From CAKZSB01 sp964573105 (GTDB lineage Bacteria; Pseudomonadota; Gammaproteobacteria; Granulosicoccales; Granulosicoccaceae): a stretch of 64,000 nt of DNA. A model generated the notes under the pieces. That model saw nothing but the letters and a program-made list of their open reading frames with translations. It was not told the origin of the DNA and did not search any database. The translations under genes and the position numbers were made by a program. The stretch lies in NCBI GenBank assembly GCA_964573105.1, contig CAZNIS010000011.1, positions 1 through 64,000 on the forward strand, in the 5' to 3' direction. Numbering within the stretch: the first letter of the stretch is position 1; the number at the start of each line of letters is the position of its first letter. Shown here piece after piece: positions 35,170 through 43,650 of the stretch.

Positions 35170-37808
35170 GTGGTAACAGCTGTGTTTCAAAGCAATAACC
35201 TGACAAGATTGGTTTTCTCGTTGTTTCTTCTTTTTTCAGCAGATGCGTTTTCGCAAAATGTGAATCAGCATCGTCACGATCTTATTAGTACACACCCTGA
35301 ATGCGTTGATCCGGATGGCGACGGATGGGGATGGAACGGTGTATCGTCCTGTAGGATTGACGCCATCCGCACCCCCGATGTTCAGGAACCTGTAGAGACC
35401 ATCGCCATTGATCCTGAACCTGATTCATCCTGTGTTGATCCAGATGGCGACGGATGGGGCTGGAATGGCATCTCGTCATGTAGAGTCAGCGCTAAGCAGA
35501 CTTCCACTGAAGAGGGTGATCTAAAAATACCCGAACACACTGCAGATCCGGTTACTTCCTGCCATAGTCAGGATAGTGCATCAACATGCGTCGCGACTGA
35601 ATCGCCTGCCAGCACTCAACCACAGATTTCTGACAATAACACCACACCCGTCATCACTGAGGCATCCTGCCTGGACCCGGACGGTGATGGGTGGGGTTGG
35701 AATGGCGTCGCGTCTTGCAGGGTTACTTCAATCGTAAGCCGGGATCCAGTCGCGATCACGGATAGCATAGAAACCACCGCGCATACCGATCTACTCTGTG
35801 TGGATAGCGATGGCGACGGCTGGGGCTGGAACGGCGTCGCGTCGTGTAACACCAATGATTCCAGTAACACTAGCAACGCCAACACAGCAGTACCCGTGGA
35901 AGACGCAGAATCCGTCGTTTCTTCAGACAACACCACTGCCTGCATCGATCCAGACGGCGATGGCTGGGGATGGGATGGCTATCAGAGTTGCGTGGTTGAG
36001 AGTGCCGAACAGACGGTTGCTATTGAGCCTCACATAATCGATTCCACAGCTACAGCGGTTGAGGACATACCGGTTGACACAGAATCAGTCACTATTGAAG
36101 AAGTAGCCCTGGTTGAACCGGTAACAACCATTGATCAACTACCTGTCTCTGAGGAAACGATAGAAGACCAGGATGCGACACAAACGGAACCGCTGAATCC
36201 TCAAGCTACGCCGGAACATACCGAACCAGCGGCAATCAACGAAACGCCCCCGGTGGAAGAAGTACTTCCGGAAGAGCCTGAGACTGAGGCCACCGCCGAT
36301 ACCGAGACCCTGCCTGCAGTAGACGAAAGTACATCAGTTGAGGAAACACCAGCGGTTGGCGCTGCCATAGAGAGTCAGCTGACGCCAACTATTGATGACA
36401 CAGCGGATGCCGCACAACTACCAGAGGCTGATCTTGAAACGGAGATTGCAGACGATCCCGGAACAGAGATTGTAGAAGAAACCGAAGCTGAGATTGCGGA
36501 AGAATCCGAAGCTGAGATTGTAGAAGAAACCGGAGCTNNNNNNNNNNNNNNNNNNNNNNNNNNNNNNNNNNNNNNNNNNNNNNNNNNNNNNNNNNNNNNN
36601 NNNNNNNNNNNNNNNNNNNNNNNNNNNNNNNNNNNNNCGGAGCTGAGATTGTAGAAGAAACCGGAGCTCAGATTGTAGAAGAAACCGGAGCTGAGATTGT
36701 AGAAGAAACCGAAACAGAGCTTGTGGTGGAGACGCTGATCGGTATGGCAACTGAGTTGGACGAGACGATTGAAAACAGCGGCGCTAACATCGAACAGTAC
36801 CTTACACCTCACGAAATTAACGGAAAACTCCAAGTCTGCTACATAGACAACCTATATTCACTGTGCAATCAGTACGGTGATCCAGTCCAGCTTACCGGTA
36901 TGAGCTCAACCGGTATTCAGTGGTCGGGGTGGCACACTTACGATCGATCGGGTTGCCTGACTGGCGAGTCTTTGGATTTGCTGTCAATGAACTGGAAGAC
37001 CGATATTTTTCGAATCGCCGTGTATCCGAAAAACGGTGGCTATGAATCAAACCCGGAGGAGTTCTTCCGACACGTCAACACCATCATCGCCGAGCTATCC
37101 GACCGTGGTATGTATGCGATCGTCGACTACCATATTCTTGTTGGAGAGGGTGTCTCTGGCAACCCACTCGACTACGCTGAATCAGCCGAATCATTTTTTC
37201 GCCGCATCGTTCAGGACAATAAGCATAGAACGAATGTCTTGTACGAAATTGCCAACGAACCGCAAGGCCCCGATCTCACCTGGGATCACATCAGGCAGTA
37301 CGCCGATAGAATTACCCAGGCAATACGCGAAGAAGAGGAGCCAGACAATAACGCCGTGGTGATTGTCGGGACTAACGCCTGGTCAAGTTTCGGCATGGCA
37401 TTTCACGGGGATTTCTACGAAATTCTGGATAATCCTGTAGATGACTCTGGCAACAACCTGATGTACGCCTTTCACTTCTACGCCAACGATTCAGATCACA
37501 ATAAGAATGGATACCTCGATGGGCTCAGCGAATCAGTACATCACATTCCCGTTTTCGTCACCGAGTGGGGTACACAGTACGCCTCCGGCGGCGGGGTAAA
37601 CAATTTCAGTAAAGCCAATCAGTACCTCGAGCTGATGCAAGAAAAAAACATCAGCTGGACCATGTGGAACTTCTCAGACACCGTAGAATCAAGCGCGGTC
37701 TGGAACGATCCGAACTTCTGCGGTATGGATGAGGACTGGGAAAACCCTGATCATTTGAGCCCTACCGGGCTATTTATCAAACAGGTTTTTGAGAACAAGC
37801 AGCACTGA
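35170..37808 (+). CDS. Secreted GH5 cellulase with five Asp/Gly/Trp repeats (gapped)
   Basis: Start is GTG 35170 (in-frame stop at 35161; GTG 35182 also possible; no clear ribosome site). The signal peptide is LTRLVFSLFLLFSADAFSQ. Residues 45-274 hold five 17-residue repeats of CxDxDGDGWGWxGxxSC spaced by Thr/Pro/Asp-rich linkers. Residues ~275-455 are a Glu/Thr-rich linker ending in an 8-residue repeat, EIVEETGA, broken by 100 N. The last ~360 residues are a glycoside hydrolase family 5 domain: LTGMSSTGIQWSGWHTYD, IVDYHIL, acid/base Glu in LYEIANEPQG, nucleophile Glu in VFVTEWGTQYASGG, and WTMWNFSDTVESSAVW. This is most like endoglucanases of the GH5_2 type. Lower GC and stronger AT bias in third positions than its neighbours suggest recent acquisition. 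A strong hairpin follows the stop. Confidence 0.85.
35302..35991 (+). repeat. Five copies of a CxDxDGDGWGWxGxxSC protein repeat
   Basis: Copies begin at residues 45, 88, 167, 210 and 258 of the cellulase precursor, each with two cysteines 16 residues apart flanking DPDGDGWGWNG (DSDGDGWGWNG in copy 4, DPDGDGWGWDG in copy 5). The DxDGDG core resembles calcium loops of thrombospondin type-3 repeats; the GWGWxxxxSC end recalls the tail of family 10 carbohydrate-binding modules. The DNA copies differ at synonymous positions, so they are old duplications kept by selection. Confidence 0.85.
36538..36637. other. Assembly gap of 100 N inside tandem repeat
   Basis: Exactly 100 N within the 24-bp repeat GAGATTGTAGAAGAAACC GGAGCT. 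Keeping the repeat register needs 17 + 24n missing bases: the left side ends on a GCT codon boundary and the right side resumes with the last C of ACC. The same value restores the frame between the linker and the GH5 domain, so the gene is probably whole. Confidence 0.9.
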
Positions 37809-37817
37809 GTAAAAGAC

Positions 37818-37857
37818 GTGACAGGCATCGATGCCAAGTGGCAGAGATGCCTGTCAC
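37818..37857 (+). terminator. Strong hairpin after the cellulase gene
   Basis: Perfect 12-bp arms GTGACAGGCATC (37818-37829) and GATGCCTGTCAC (37846-37857), with an inner TGCC/GGCA stem, begin 9 bp after the cellulase stop. Only a mixed pyrimidine tract (ctctgacttcctctt) follows on the plus strand. It lies between convergent genes, so it may end transcription from both sides. Confidence 0.65.
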
Positions 37858-38015
37858 CTCTGACTTCCTCTTCCGGAAAAATTTGCCAGGCAAAGGCTCG
37901 GCAGATCGAGTCAGTTAATCGAAAATGCCACCGACACCGCGCCTTCCTGACGAGAGCACGAGTACCGCAATGCACCTGCCGTATGCATACGTCGCGCTAT
38001 CGTAAAATCAGTTTC

Positions 38016-40304
38016 CTAGGCTGATTTCTTCACTTGCTGTAGCACTTTCCACAGCCGATCTGGCGTATAAGGCATATCCATCGACCCCACACCAACCGAT
38101 CGCAATGCGTCCATCATGGCGTTGGAGATGGCGGGCAGCGATCCTGAACAGCCGGACTCCCCTACTCCTTTGGAACCGAGTTCGTTCAGCTCGGTGGGCA
38201 CGGCGTAGGTTTCGTTGTGCATTTTATGCACGGTACCAGCGCGTGGCATAGCGTAGTCCATGAAGCTGCCAGACAAGAGTTGACCACTGTCGTCATAGAC
38301 AATTTGCTCGCAGAAGGCCTGCCCTGCCCCTTGCACGACACCACCGTGCACCTGGCCACGGACGAGTTCCGGGTGAATCACATTGCCCAGATCATCCACT
38401 GAGGTATAGGCCAACAATTCAGTTACGCCGGTGTCGGGGTCGATCTCGATTTCCGCGACGTGGCAACCATTGGGATAGTTGGCACCGGTGACGGTGTGAG
38501 CGACGCTATCCAGTGGATGTTCGCCATCGACAGCTTTGAGTTTGCCTGCCACGTGCAGAAGGCTGATGCCCTGCGCACCATTGCGACCGATGAACTGGCC
38601 GTCTGCAAAGGTGACATCGGCAGGTTCTACGTTGAGTAGTTCGGCTGCATGCGGGGTGGCTTTGTCGATCACCACCTGCACCAGGTTCTTGAACGCCGAG
38701 CCGGCACCATAGAGTGAGCGCGAACCACCGGTACCGTTACCGATCAGCTCCTGCGCCGAGTCACCGGCCCGGTAGCTGATTAGATCTGTCGGGATTCCAA
38801 GGCCGTCGCTGATGATGCGGGCAAAGGTGGATTCGTGACCCTGGCCGGATGGTCCGGTCACGCCAAAGAGGTGGATGCGGCCATCGATAAATCGGCAGGA
38901 GGCATCGTCACGCGGCGCGCCACCGGCGCCAGACTTTTCAACGTAACAGCCAAAGCCGATGCCGCGAATTTTGCCCGCAGCGGTTGAAGCTTTGCGGCGT
39001 GCGGCAAAGCCTGCATAGTCGGCGCTTTTCAGGGCGCGATTCATTACGCTTTCAAAGTCACCGCAATCGTAGATCGAGCCGTTGGCAGTGGTGTACGGAA
39101 ACGCATCTTTGGGGACGAAATTCTTGCGGCGAAATTCCACCGGATCGAGCCCGTGCTCGGCGGCGGTATGATCGATCAATCGCTCGATCGCGAATGCGAT
39201 ATCCGGACGGCCCGCGCCGCGATAGGCGCTGACCGGAACCTTGTTGGTGTAGATCAGCCGCGACTGCATGTACAGCGCTGGCACCTGATAGACACCACCC
39301 ATGGTGACAGACAGATTATTGGTGCCGATGAAGCCACCGAAGTAGCAGTTATAGGCACCGAGGTCGGCGGTGTCTTCAAAGCGAATCGCGGTGATGCGAT
39401 CGTCAGCGTCGAGCGCTATGGAACCTTTTAATTCCAGGCCGCGACCATGCCACTCGCCAATGAAGAGTTCCGATCGCTGGCTGACCCATTTGACCGGTCG
39501 GCCGAGTTTGCGTGTTGCCAGAACAAGCATGGCGTGTTCTGGCAAGGTACCACCACGCAGTCCAAACGAGCCGCCGACATCATCGGCAACGATGTCGAGT
39601 TGCTCCTGCGGCACGCCGGTCACGGCCGACAGTGACGCACGCATGCCAAGCATGCCCTGGGTCGGGGTGCAGACTGTGGTGATATCGCGCTCGGCGTCGT
39701 AGTGCGCAGACAGGGCTCGCGGCTCCATCGGCGCGCCAGCCAAGCGCTGGCTGTGAATCGTGATCTGGGAGGTCTTCGCCGCGCTGGCAAAGGCATCGGC
39801 AACGGCTTTTTCATCACCGGATTCGAAGTGCAGAGATACGTTGTCCGGTGCGGCGGCGTGCAGCGCAGTGTCGGATTGCAGTGCGTCATCGACACTTGTC
39901 ACCGCGGGCAGGTCTTCATAGTCGACTTCAATCAGCTCAGCCGCGTCGCGCGCGAGATTGGCCGATTCGGCAATCACCATCGCAACCGGTTGACCGACGA
40001 AGCGGACCCGGTCGATGGCCAGGATCGGCAGCGGCGATTTAATGATCGCCTGATCGTCAACGCCCTTCAGGTCAGGTCCGGACGGAATGGTATTGAAGTG
40101 TGCGGCGGTGATGTCGCTTGCGGTCAGTACAGACACCACGCCGTTGGCTGTCAACGCCTCGGTGGTGTCGATGGCCAGCAGTTTGGCGTGCGCGCGATCC
40201 GAGCGCAGCACGTAGGCGTGCAATTGATCGGGACGATTCCAGTCTGCGGTGAACTTGCCAGTGCCGGTGATCAGCCGCTTGTCTTCATGGCGCATCAATT
40301 CCAT
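38016..40304 (-). CDS. Molybdopterin hydroxylase large subunit (CoxL/XDH family, form II-like)
   Basis: 762-residue molybdenum-binding subunit of the xanthine oxidase/CO dehydrogenase family. The N-terminus RHEDKRLITGTGKFTADW is typical of CoxL-like chains. The active-site loop is VSAYRGAGRPDIAFA (~355-370), the form II signature (AYRGAGR), not the AYRCSFR of true CO dehydrogenase. GGSFGLRGG (~245) and the catalytic glutamate motif KGVGESGCSGSLPA near the C-terminus are present. It probably hydroxylates an aromatic or aldehyde substrate rather than CO. Only 3 bp separate it from the iron-sulfur subunit gene upstream. The FAD (medium) subunit is missing from this operon. It ends convergent with the cellulase gene. 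Confidence 0.88.
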   Translation of the reverse strand: MELMRHEDKRLITGTGKFTADWNRPDQLHAYVLRSDRAHAKLLAIDTTEALTANGVVSVLTASDITAAHFNTIPSGPDLKGVDDQAIIKSPLPILAIDRVRFVGQPVAMVIAESANLARDAAELIEVDYEDLPAVTSVDDALQSDTALHAAAPDNVSLHFESGDEKAVADAFASAAKTSQITIHSQRLAGAPMEPRALSAHYDAERDITTVCTPTQGMLGMRASLSAVTGVPQEQLDIVADDVGGSFGLRGGTLPEHAMLVLATRKLGRPVKWVSQRSELFIGEWHGRGLELKGSIALDADDRITAIRFEDTADLGAYNCYFGGFIGTNNLSVTMGGVYQVPALYMQSRLIYTNKVPVSAYRGAGRPDIAFAIERLIDHTAAEHGLDPVEFRRKNFVPKDAFPYTTANGSIYDCGDFESVMNRALKSADYAGFAARRKASTAAGKIRGIGFGCYVEKSGAGGAPRDDASCRFIDGRIHLFGVTGPSGQGHESTFARIISDGLGIPTDLISYRAGDSAQELIGNGTGGSRSLYGAGSAFKNLVQVVIDKATPHAAELLNVEPADVTFADGQFIGRNGAQGISLLHVAGKLKAVDGEHPLDSVAHTVTGANYPNGCHVAEIEIDPDTGVTELLAYTSVDDLGNVIHPELVRGQVHGGVVQGAGQAFCEQIVYDDSGQLLSGSFMDYAMPRAGTVHKMHNETYAVPTELNELGSKGVGESGCSGSLPAISNAMMDALRSVGVGSMDMPYTPDRLWKVLQQVKKSA

Positions 40305-40307
40305 TGA

Positions 40308-40781
40308 TCAATCCCCCATCGCGGCCGCAGCGGCACGCACGGCAGCTTCGATATTAGTGTAACCGGTGCATCGGCACAGGTTGCCGGAAAGCCCTTCGCG
40401 AATCTGTTCGTCGCTCGGGTCCGGGTGCTGTTTCAGCAATTCGAGCGAGGCCATGATCATGCCCGGCGTACAGAAACCGCATTGCAGACCGTGACACGCT
40501 GAAAACGCAGTTTGCAGTGGATGCAGTTCGTCACCGTTGGCCAGGCCTTCGATCGTTACGATGTCAGCGCCTTCGGCCTGCACGGCCAGCATGGTGCAGG
40601 ATTTAACCGAACTGCCGTTCAGCATGATCGTGCAACAGCCACACTGGCTGGTATCACAGCCAATATGAGTGCCGGTCAGTTCGAGTTCGTCGCGCAGCGC
40701 ATCGGCGAGCAGCGTGCGCTCCTCTACAACGCAACTGCGTGCGGAACCGTTCACGGTCAGGTTTACTGTCACCTCGGCCAT
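40308..40781 (-). CDS. [2Fe-2S] small subunit of molybdenum hydroxylase (CoxS-like)
   Basis: 157-residue electron-transfer subunit with two [2Fe-2S] clusters. Plant-ferredoxin-type cysteines are in GCDTSQCGCCTIMLNGSSVKSC (part: CDTSQCGCCTIML, ~40-60), and the second cluster is in QCGFCTPGMIMASLELL (~100) and GNLCRCTGYTNIEAAV (~132-146). Length and motif order are normal for CoxS/XdhC-type subunits. It is the first gene of the two-gene unit with the large subunit and passes electrons from the molybdenum site to an acceptor; the usual FAD subunit is not encoded here. Confidence 0.93.
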   Translation of the reverse strand: MAEVTVNLTVNGSARSCVVEERTLLADALRDELELTGTHIGCDTSQCGCCTIMLNGSSVKSCTMLAVQAEGADIVTIEGLANGDELHPLQTAFSACHGLQCGFCTPGMIMASLELLKQHPDPSDEQIREGLSGNLCRCTGYTNIEAAVRAAAAAMGD

Positions 40782-40870
40782 AGTGTCTGCCTGTCGGTAA
40801 AAAAGTGGTTAGTGTAGTGCGATCGGCGCGATCGCGACAATCATTGCCGTAGTCTCGACCGGGCGGGTCT

Positions 40871-41233
40871 TCAGGCCGTTGCCGAATGCAGGTTGGTCTC
40901 GGGCGTGGCAATGAAAACAGCCAGCAGACATCCATCCACGGTGGACGACGAATGCTGAGTGCCCTTTTTCATTAGTACCATGTCGCCCGGTCGATAATAT
41001 GTGCCATCGTTGTCGGTCATCTCGCCTTCCAGCATCAGCCATTGCTCGTCGCAGGTGTGCTCGTGCGGAGTGGTGGTGGTGCCGGGTTCCATCCGAAAGA
41101 TATGAAAGCCTGCGCCCGGCGGATAGCCGGTATCCAGCTGCAGGTAGCTTTGACCATCCAGGCCATCGAACGGCAGATAGTCTGCGTTGTGGATGTTAAC
41201 AATCTGTCGATGGTTGGGTGCAACTGCCTTCAT
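40871..41233 (-). CDS. Cupin-domain protein
   Basis: 120-residue single cupin barrel. Motif 1 is TPHEHTCDEQWLMLEGEM (metal-binding His-His-Glu pattern) and motif 2 is GDMVLMKKGTQHSS with the fourth ligand His. Opening MKAVAPNHRQIVNIHNADYLPF is cupin-like. The metal site appears intact, so it may be a small dioxygenase, isomerase or ligand sensor; function not known. It lies 89 bp upstream of the molybdenum hydroxylase genes on the same strand and could be their first operon gene. The divergent OmpA-family gene starts 338 bp away. Confidence 0.8.
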   Translation of the reverse strand: MKAVAPNHRQIVNIHNADYLPFDGLDGQSYLQLDTGYPPGAGFHIFRMEPGTTTTPHEHTCDEQWLMLEGEMTDNDGTYYRPGDMVLMKKGTQHSSSTVDGCLLAVFIATPETNLHSATA

Positions 41234-41438
41234 GGGGTGTCTCCGATGGCGGACCAGGAGTCTGCGCGGTAGAATTCTGCGTAGCGAGCATGTGCCATGG
41301 CGAGGGCGTTTTTACGATCATTTGAGGCGCATAGTTGTTCATACGCAACGAAAATGATCGATGAAAACGCACCGTCAGGGCGCGTTCGCAGTAGTAGAGA
41401 TTCTGCCGCGCAGACTCCTCGAGGTCGTGTTTCATATT

Positions 41439-41467
41439 TGTGATACTGACCAGTGGACGTTACAATT
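41439..41467 (+). promoter_or_regulatory. Predicted promoter of OmpA-family gene
   Basis: TTGTGA (41439-41444) and TACAAT (41462-41467) are separated by 17 bp; the -10 matches 5/6. The predicted start near 41474 gives a ~98-nt leader. It lies in the 338-bp divergent region 41234-41571, which otherwise has no gene I can support. Confidence 0.6.
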
Positions 41468-41571
41468 CTCCCACGTGTCGCCGGTGCTGGCGTGCACAAC
41501 ACGCTACCGGTCTGCCGCTGGGCACAGCAGTTTCGGCAGAAAGTGAAACGACAATCAGGGGATATTCGACC

Positions 41572-42831
41572 ATGAAACCGATCCTACTCTCAACTGCTCT
41601 GGCGGTCGCGATGGGCCTCAGTGTGGCACATGCCGACGACCACGGCAGCGTCGAAGACATGAAAGCGGCACTCGAAAAGAGCGAGGCTCAGGTCAGCACG
41701 TTGCAAGAGTCGCTCAAGAGTCTCGCCGCTGCGCGCAACAAGCTGTTTAATCAGGTCAAGACGCTGCAACTGGAGTCGGCTGCCGAGCGCGAGCGCCTGA
41801 ACGCCACTGTCAACAACCTGGCCGCTGATCGCAACAAGCTGTTTAACGACTATCGCGGTGAGCAGAGCAAGGCGTCCGCGATCGGCGAACGCCGGAAAAA
41901 GCTCATCTTAAGCCTGTACGACACTCGCGACGGACTCAAGGCAGACCTGGCAGACGCGCAAAAACAACTGGCTGCCGCCAAGGAGAAATCCGCGGCAGAT
42001 GCCGAGCGCATGCAGGATCACATCCTTGGCCTGTACGACATGCGTGACTCACTGAAAGAGCAACTGGCGGTGGCCAAAGCGGAAACCACCGAGACCAGCG
42101 AGTCGCTGAACGCCAAGATTGCCAGCGGTGCGGACGCACAGGAAGGCCTGATCGACCAGCTGATCGAGCTTCGCAACAGCTCTGACGAGAAAATCACCGA
42201 CGCTGAATCTCGCATCGCAGCGCTTGAGACTGAACTGAGTGACGCCCAGCGACAAAATCGTGTATTGACCAACGTCAACAACAGCACGCGCAACATGATG
42301 AACAGCGCGCGCAGCCAGCTGCAGGCGGCTCAAGAGCAGATCGCCAGCGCCAGCTCGGCTGAGAGCGGGGGCAGCAGCGCCTGGGCCGATGGCATCGCCG
42401 ACACCCTGCGCAGCAAAGTAGGCAGTCTGGCCGGCACCGAGGTCAACACTCCCGGCGGCGATACGGTCAAGGTGCGGGTCGGCAACAATGGCCTGTTCGA
42501 CAGCGGCGGCATCGCACTGTCCGACAACGGCAAGCAGGTACTGTGGGTGATCGGCGACGCGCTGGAGACCGTCGAGGACACGCGTATCATTATCGAAGGC
42601 CACACTGACAGCCGTCCGGTCAGCTCGTCCAGCCGCTTTGCCAACAATTGGGAGTTGTCATTTGCCCGCGCATCCTCCGCGCTCGCTCACCTGCGTACCA
42701 ACGTGGGCATCCCGCCAGAGCGTATGTCAGTGGCTGGCGCGAGCGACAAATTCCCGATTGCCGATAACGATTCGGCTGCAGGCCGCGAGCAGAATCGTCG
42801 GGTCGAGATCGTACTGACGCCGATGAAATAG
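41572..42831 (+). CDS. OmpA-family peptidoglycan-binding protein with coiled coil
   Basis: Start at MKPILLSTALAVAMGLSVAHA (ATG 41572; AGGGGA at 41557-41562), a clean Sec signal peptide. 419 residues. Residues ~25-270 are a long heptad-rich coiled coil with recurring core motifs: ARNKLFNQV, DRNKLFNDY, SLYDTRDGLK and GLYDMRDSLK. The last ~120 residues are an OmpA C-terminal domain: FDSGGIALSDNGKQVL, IIIEGHTDSRPVSS, FANNWELSFARASSAL and EQNRRVEIVLTPMK, with the Asp and Arg that hold diaminopimelate in peptidoglycan. It is likely a periplasmic, cell-wall-binding structural or motor-like protein of MotB/OmpA type, but it has no MotB transmembrane helix other than the signal. Single-gene unit between a promoter and a terminator. 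Confidence 0.88.
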   Translation: MKPILLSTALAVAMGLSVAHADDHGSVEDMKAALEKSEAQVSTLQESLKSLAAARNKLFNQVKTLQLESAAERERLNATVNNLAADRNKLFNDYRGEQSKASAIGERRKKLILSLYDTRDGLKADLADAQKQLAAAKEKSAADAERMQDHILGLYDMRDSLKEQLAVAKAETTETSESLNAKIASGADAQEGLIDQLIELRNSSDEKITDAESRIAALETELSDAQRQNRVLTNVNNSTRNMMNSARSQLQAAQEQIASASSAESGGSSAWADGIADTLRSKVGSLAGTEVNTPGGDTVKVRVGNNGLFDSGGIALSDNGKQVLWVIGDALETVEDTRIIIEGHTDSRPVSSSSRFANNWELSFARASSALAHLRTNVGIPPERMSVAGASDKFPIADNDSAAGREQNRRVEIVLTPMK

Positions 42832-42844
42832 GCAGTTCGGCAGG

Positions 42845-42874
42845 CCCGGCTGGACTGTCAGCCGGGTCTGTTTC
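42845..42874 (+). terminator. Rho-independent terminator of OmpA-family gene
   Basis: Stem CCCGGCTG (42845-42852) and CAGCCGGG (42859-42866), loop gactgt, followed by tctgtttc. It starts 14 bp after the stop at 42831 and lies 10 bp before the convergent methyltransferase gene end. Confidence 0.75.
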
Positions 42875-42883
42875 GATAAAGAG

Positions 42884-43585
42884 CTAACGCGGCGTAGAGT
42901 AGCAATTTACCCGCATCGGCTGAACCAGCGTATATCCCTCACCGTCTCTGTCGCGATGTTGTTCGAATCGCCCTTTCACTTCATTGTTGCGCACGCGATC
43001 GCCGTCGTACTTGCCTGAGTTGTAGCTTAGATGCGAGTAGTGATCGGCAAATGCGTCGAACGAATCATATCGGCGCTCGACGTCGTAGTAGACCTCGCGC
43101 ATGCGATCAAAAGCCGGGTGCGCCAGCCTGACCAGCGCGCGATAGGCTTTCAGCCGGACTTCCGTTTCATCGTGAAATAGCTCCATCACATCCTGATGGC
43201 TGCCCGCCGCTACAGGTTCCTGCACGTACAGAAAACCATTTGGTTTGAGCACCCGATGAATTTCATCGAACACCAGTTCATAGTCCTGTGCCGGCACATG
43301 GTGTAGTGAGTTGCCAAAGATAATGCCGTCGACTGATCGCGGCTCGACCGGAATCTTTGCGGCACTCGCCTCGGCAAAACTGACGTTCGGTACCACGTCG
43401 GCCGCCCGGTTCTTTTCGGCCTGAACGGGGTCCGGCTCAACGCCCAGCACAATGGCACCACAGTCCGCGAGCTTTCGGCACAGCCTGCCGCCGCCACATC
43501 CGGCATCGACAATAAACCGCCCGTCCACTCTGACGAGTTGATCGAGCACTTTGAAATCCGATTGCACGCCCCAGTCTTCAGCCAT
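42884..43585 (-). CDS. Class I SAM-dependent methyltransferase
   Basis: 233-residue Rossmann-fold methyltransferase. The SAM loop is FIVDAGCGGGRLCRKLADCG (~25-44), followed by the acidic VLGVEPD, and GIIFGNSLHHVPAQDYEL (motif IV region) and IHRVLKPNGFLYVQEP (~110-125). The C-terminal third is helical and charged (DVERRYDSFDAFADHYSHL). Type resembles ubiquinone/tellurite-style class I enzymes; no substrate can be assigned. It lies convergent with the OmpA-family gene and 65 bp from the next gene on its own strand. Confidence 0.85.
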   Translation of the reverse strand: MAEDWGVQSDFKVLDQLVRVDGRFIVDAGCGGGRLCRKLADCGAIVLGVEPDPVQAEKNRAADVVPNVSFAEASAAKIPVEPRSVDGIIFGNSLHHVPAQDYELVFDEIHRVLKPNGFLYVQEPVAAGSHQDVMELFHDETEVRLKAYRALVRLAHPAFDRMREVYYDVERRYDSFDAFADHYSHLSYNSGKYDGDRVRNNEVKGRFEQHRDRDGEGYTLVQPMRVNCYSTPR

Positions 43586-43650
43586 TGCCGACGATCCTCT
43601 TTATCATTTCAGTCAACCGATAAGTCTAGCCGAATTGCATTTTTCGAGCT

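Noticed and set aside
38016..40304. Call of the large subunit as CO dehydrogenase
   Set aside because: The active-site loop is AYRGAGR, not the AYRCSFR needed for the form I enzyme.
41196..41502. Open frames in the divergent cupin/OmpA region
   Set aside because: They lie across the predicted promoter of the OmpA-family gene and start without a ribosome site.
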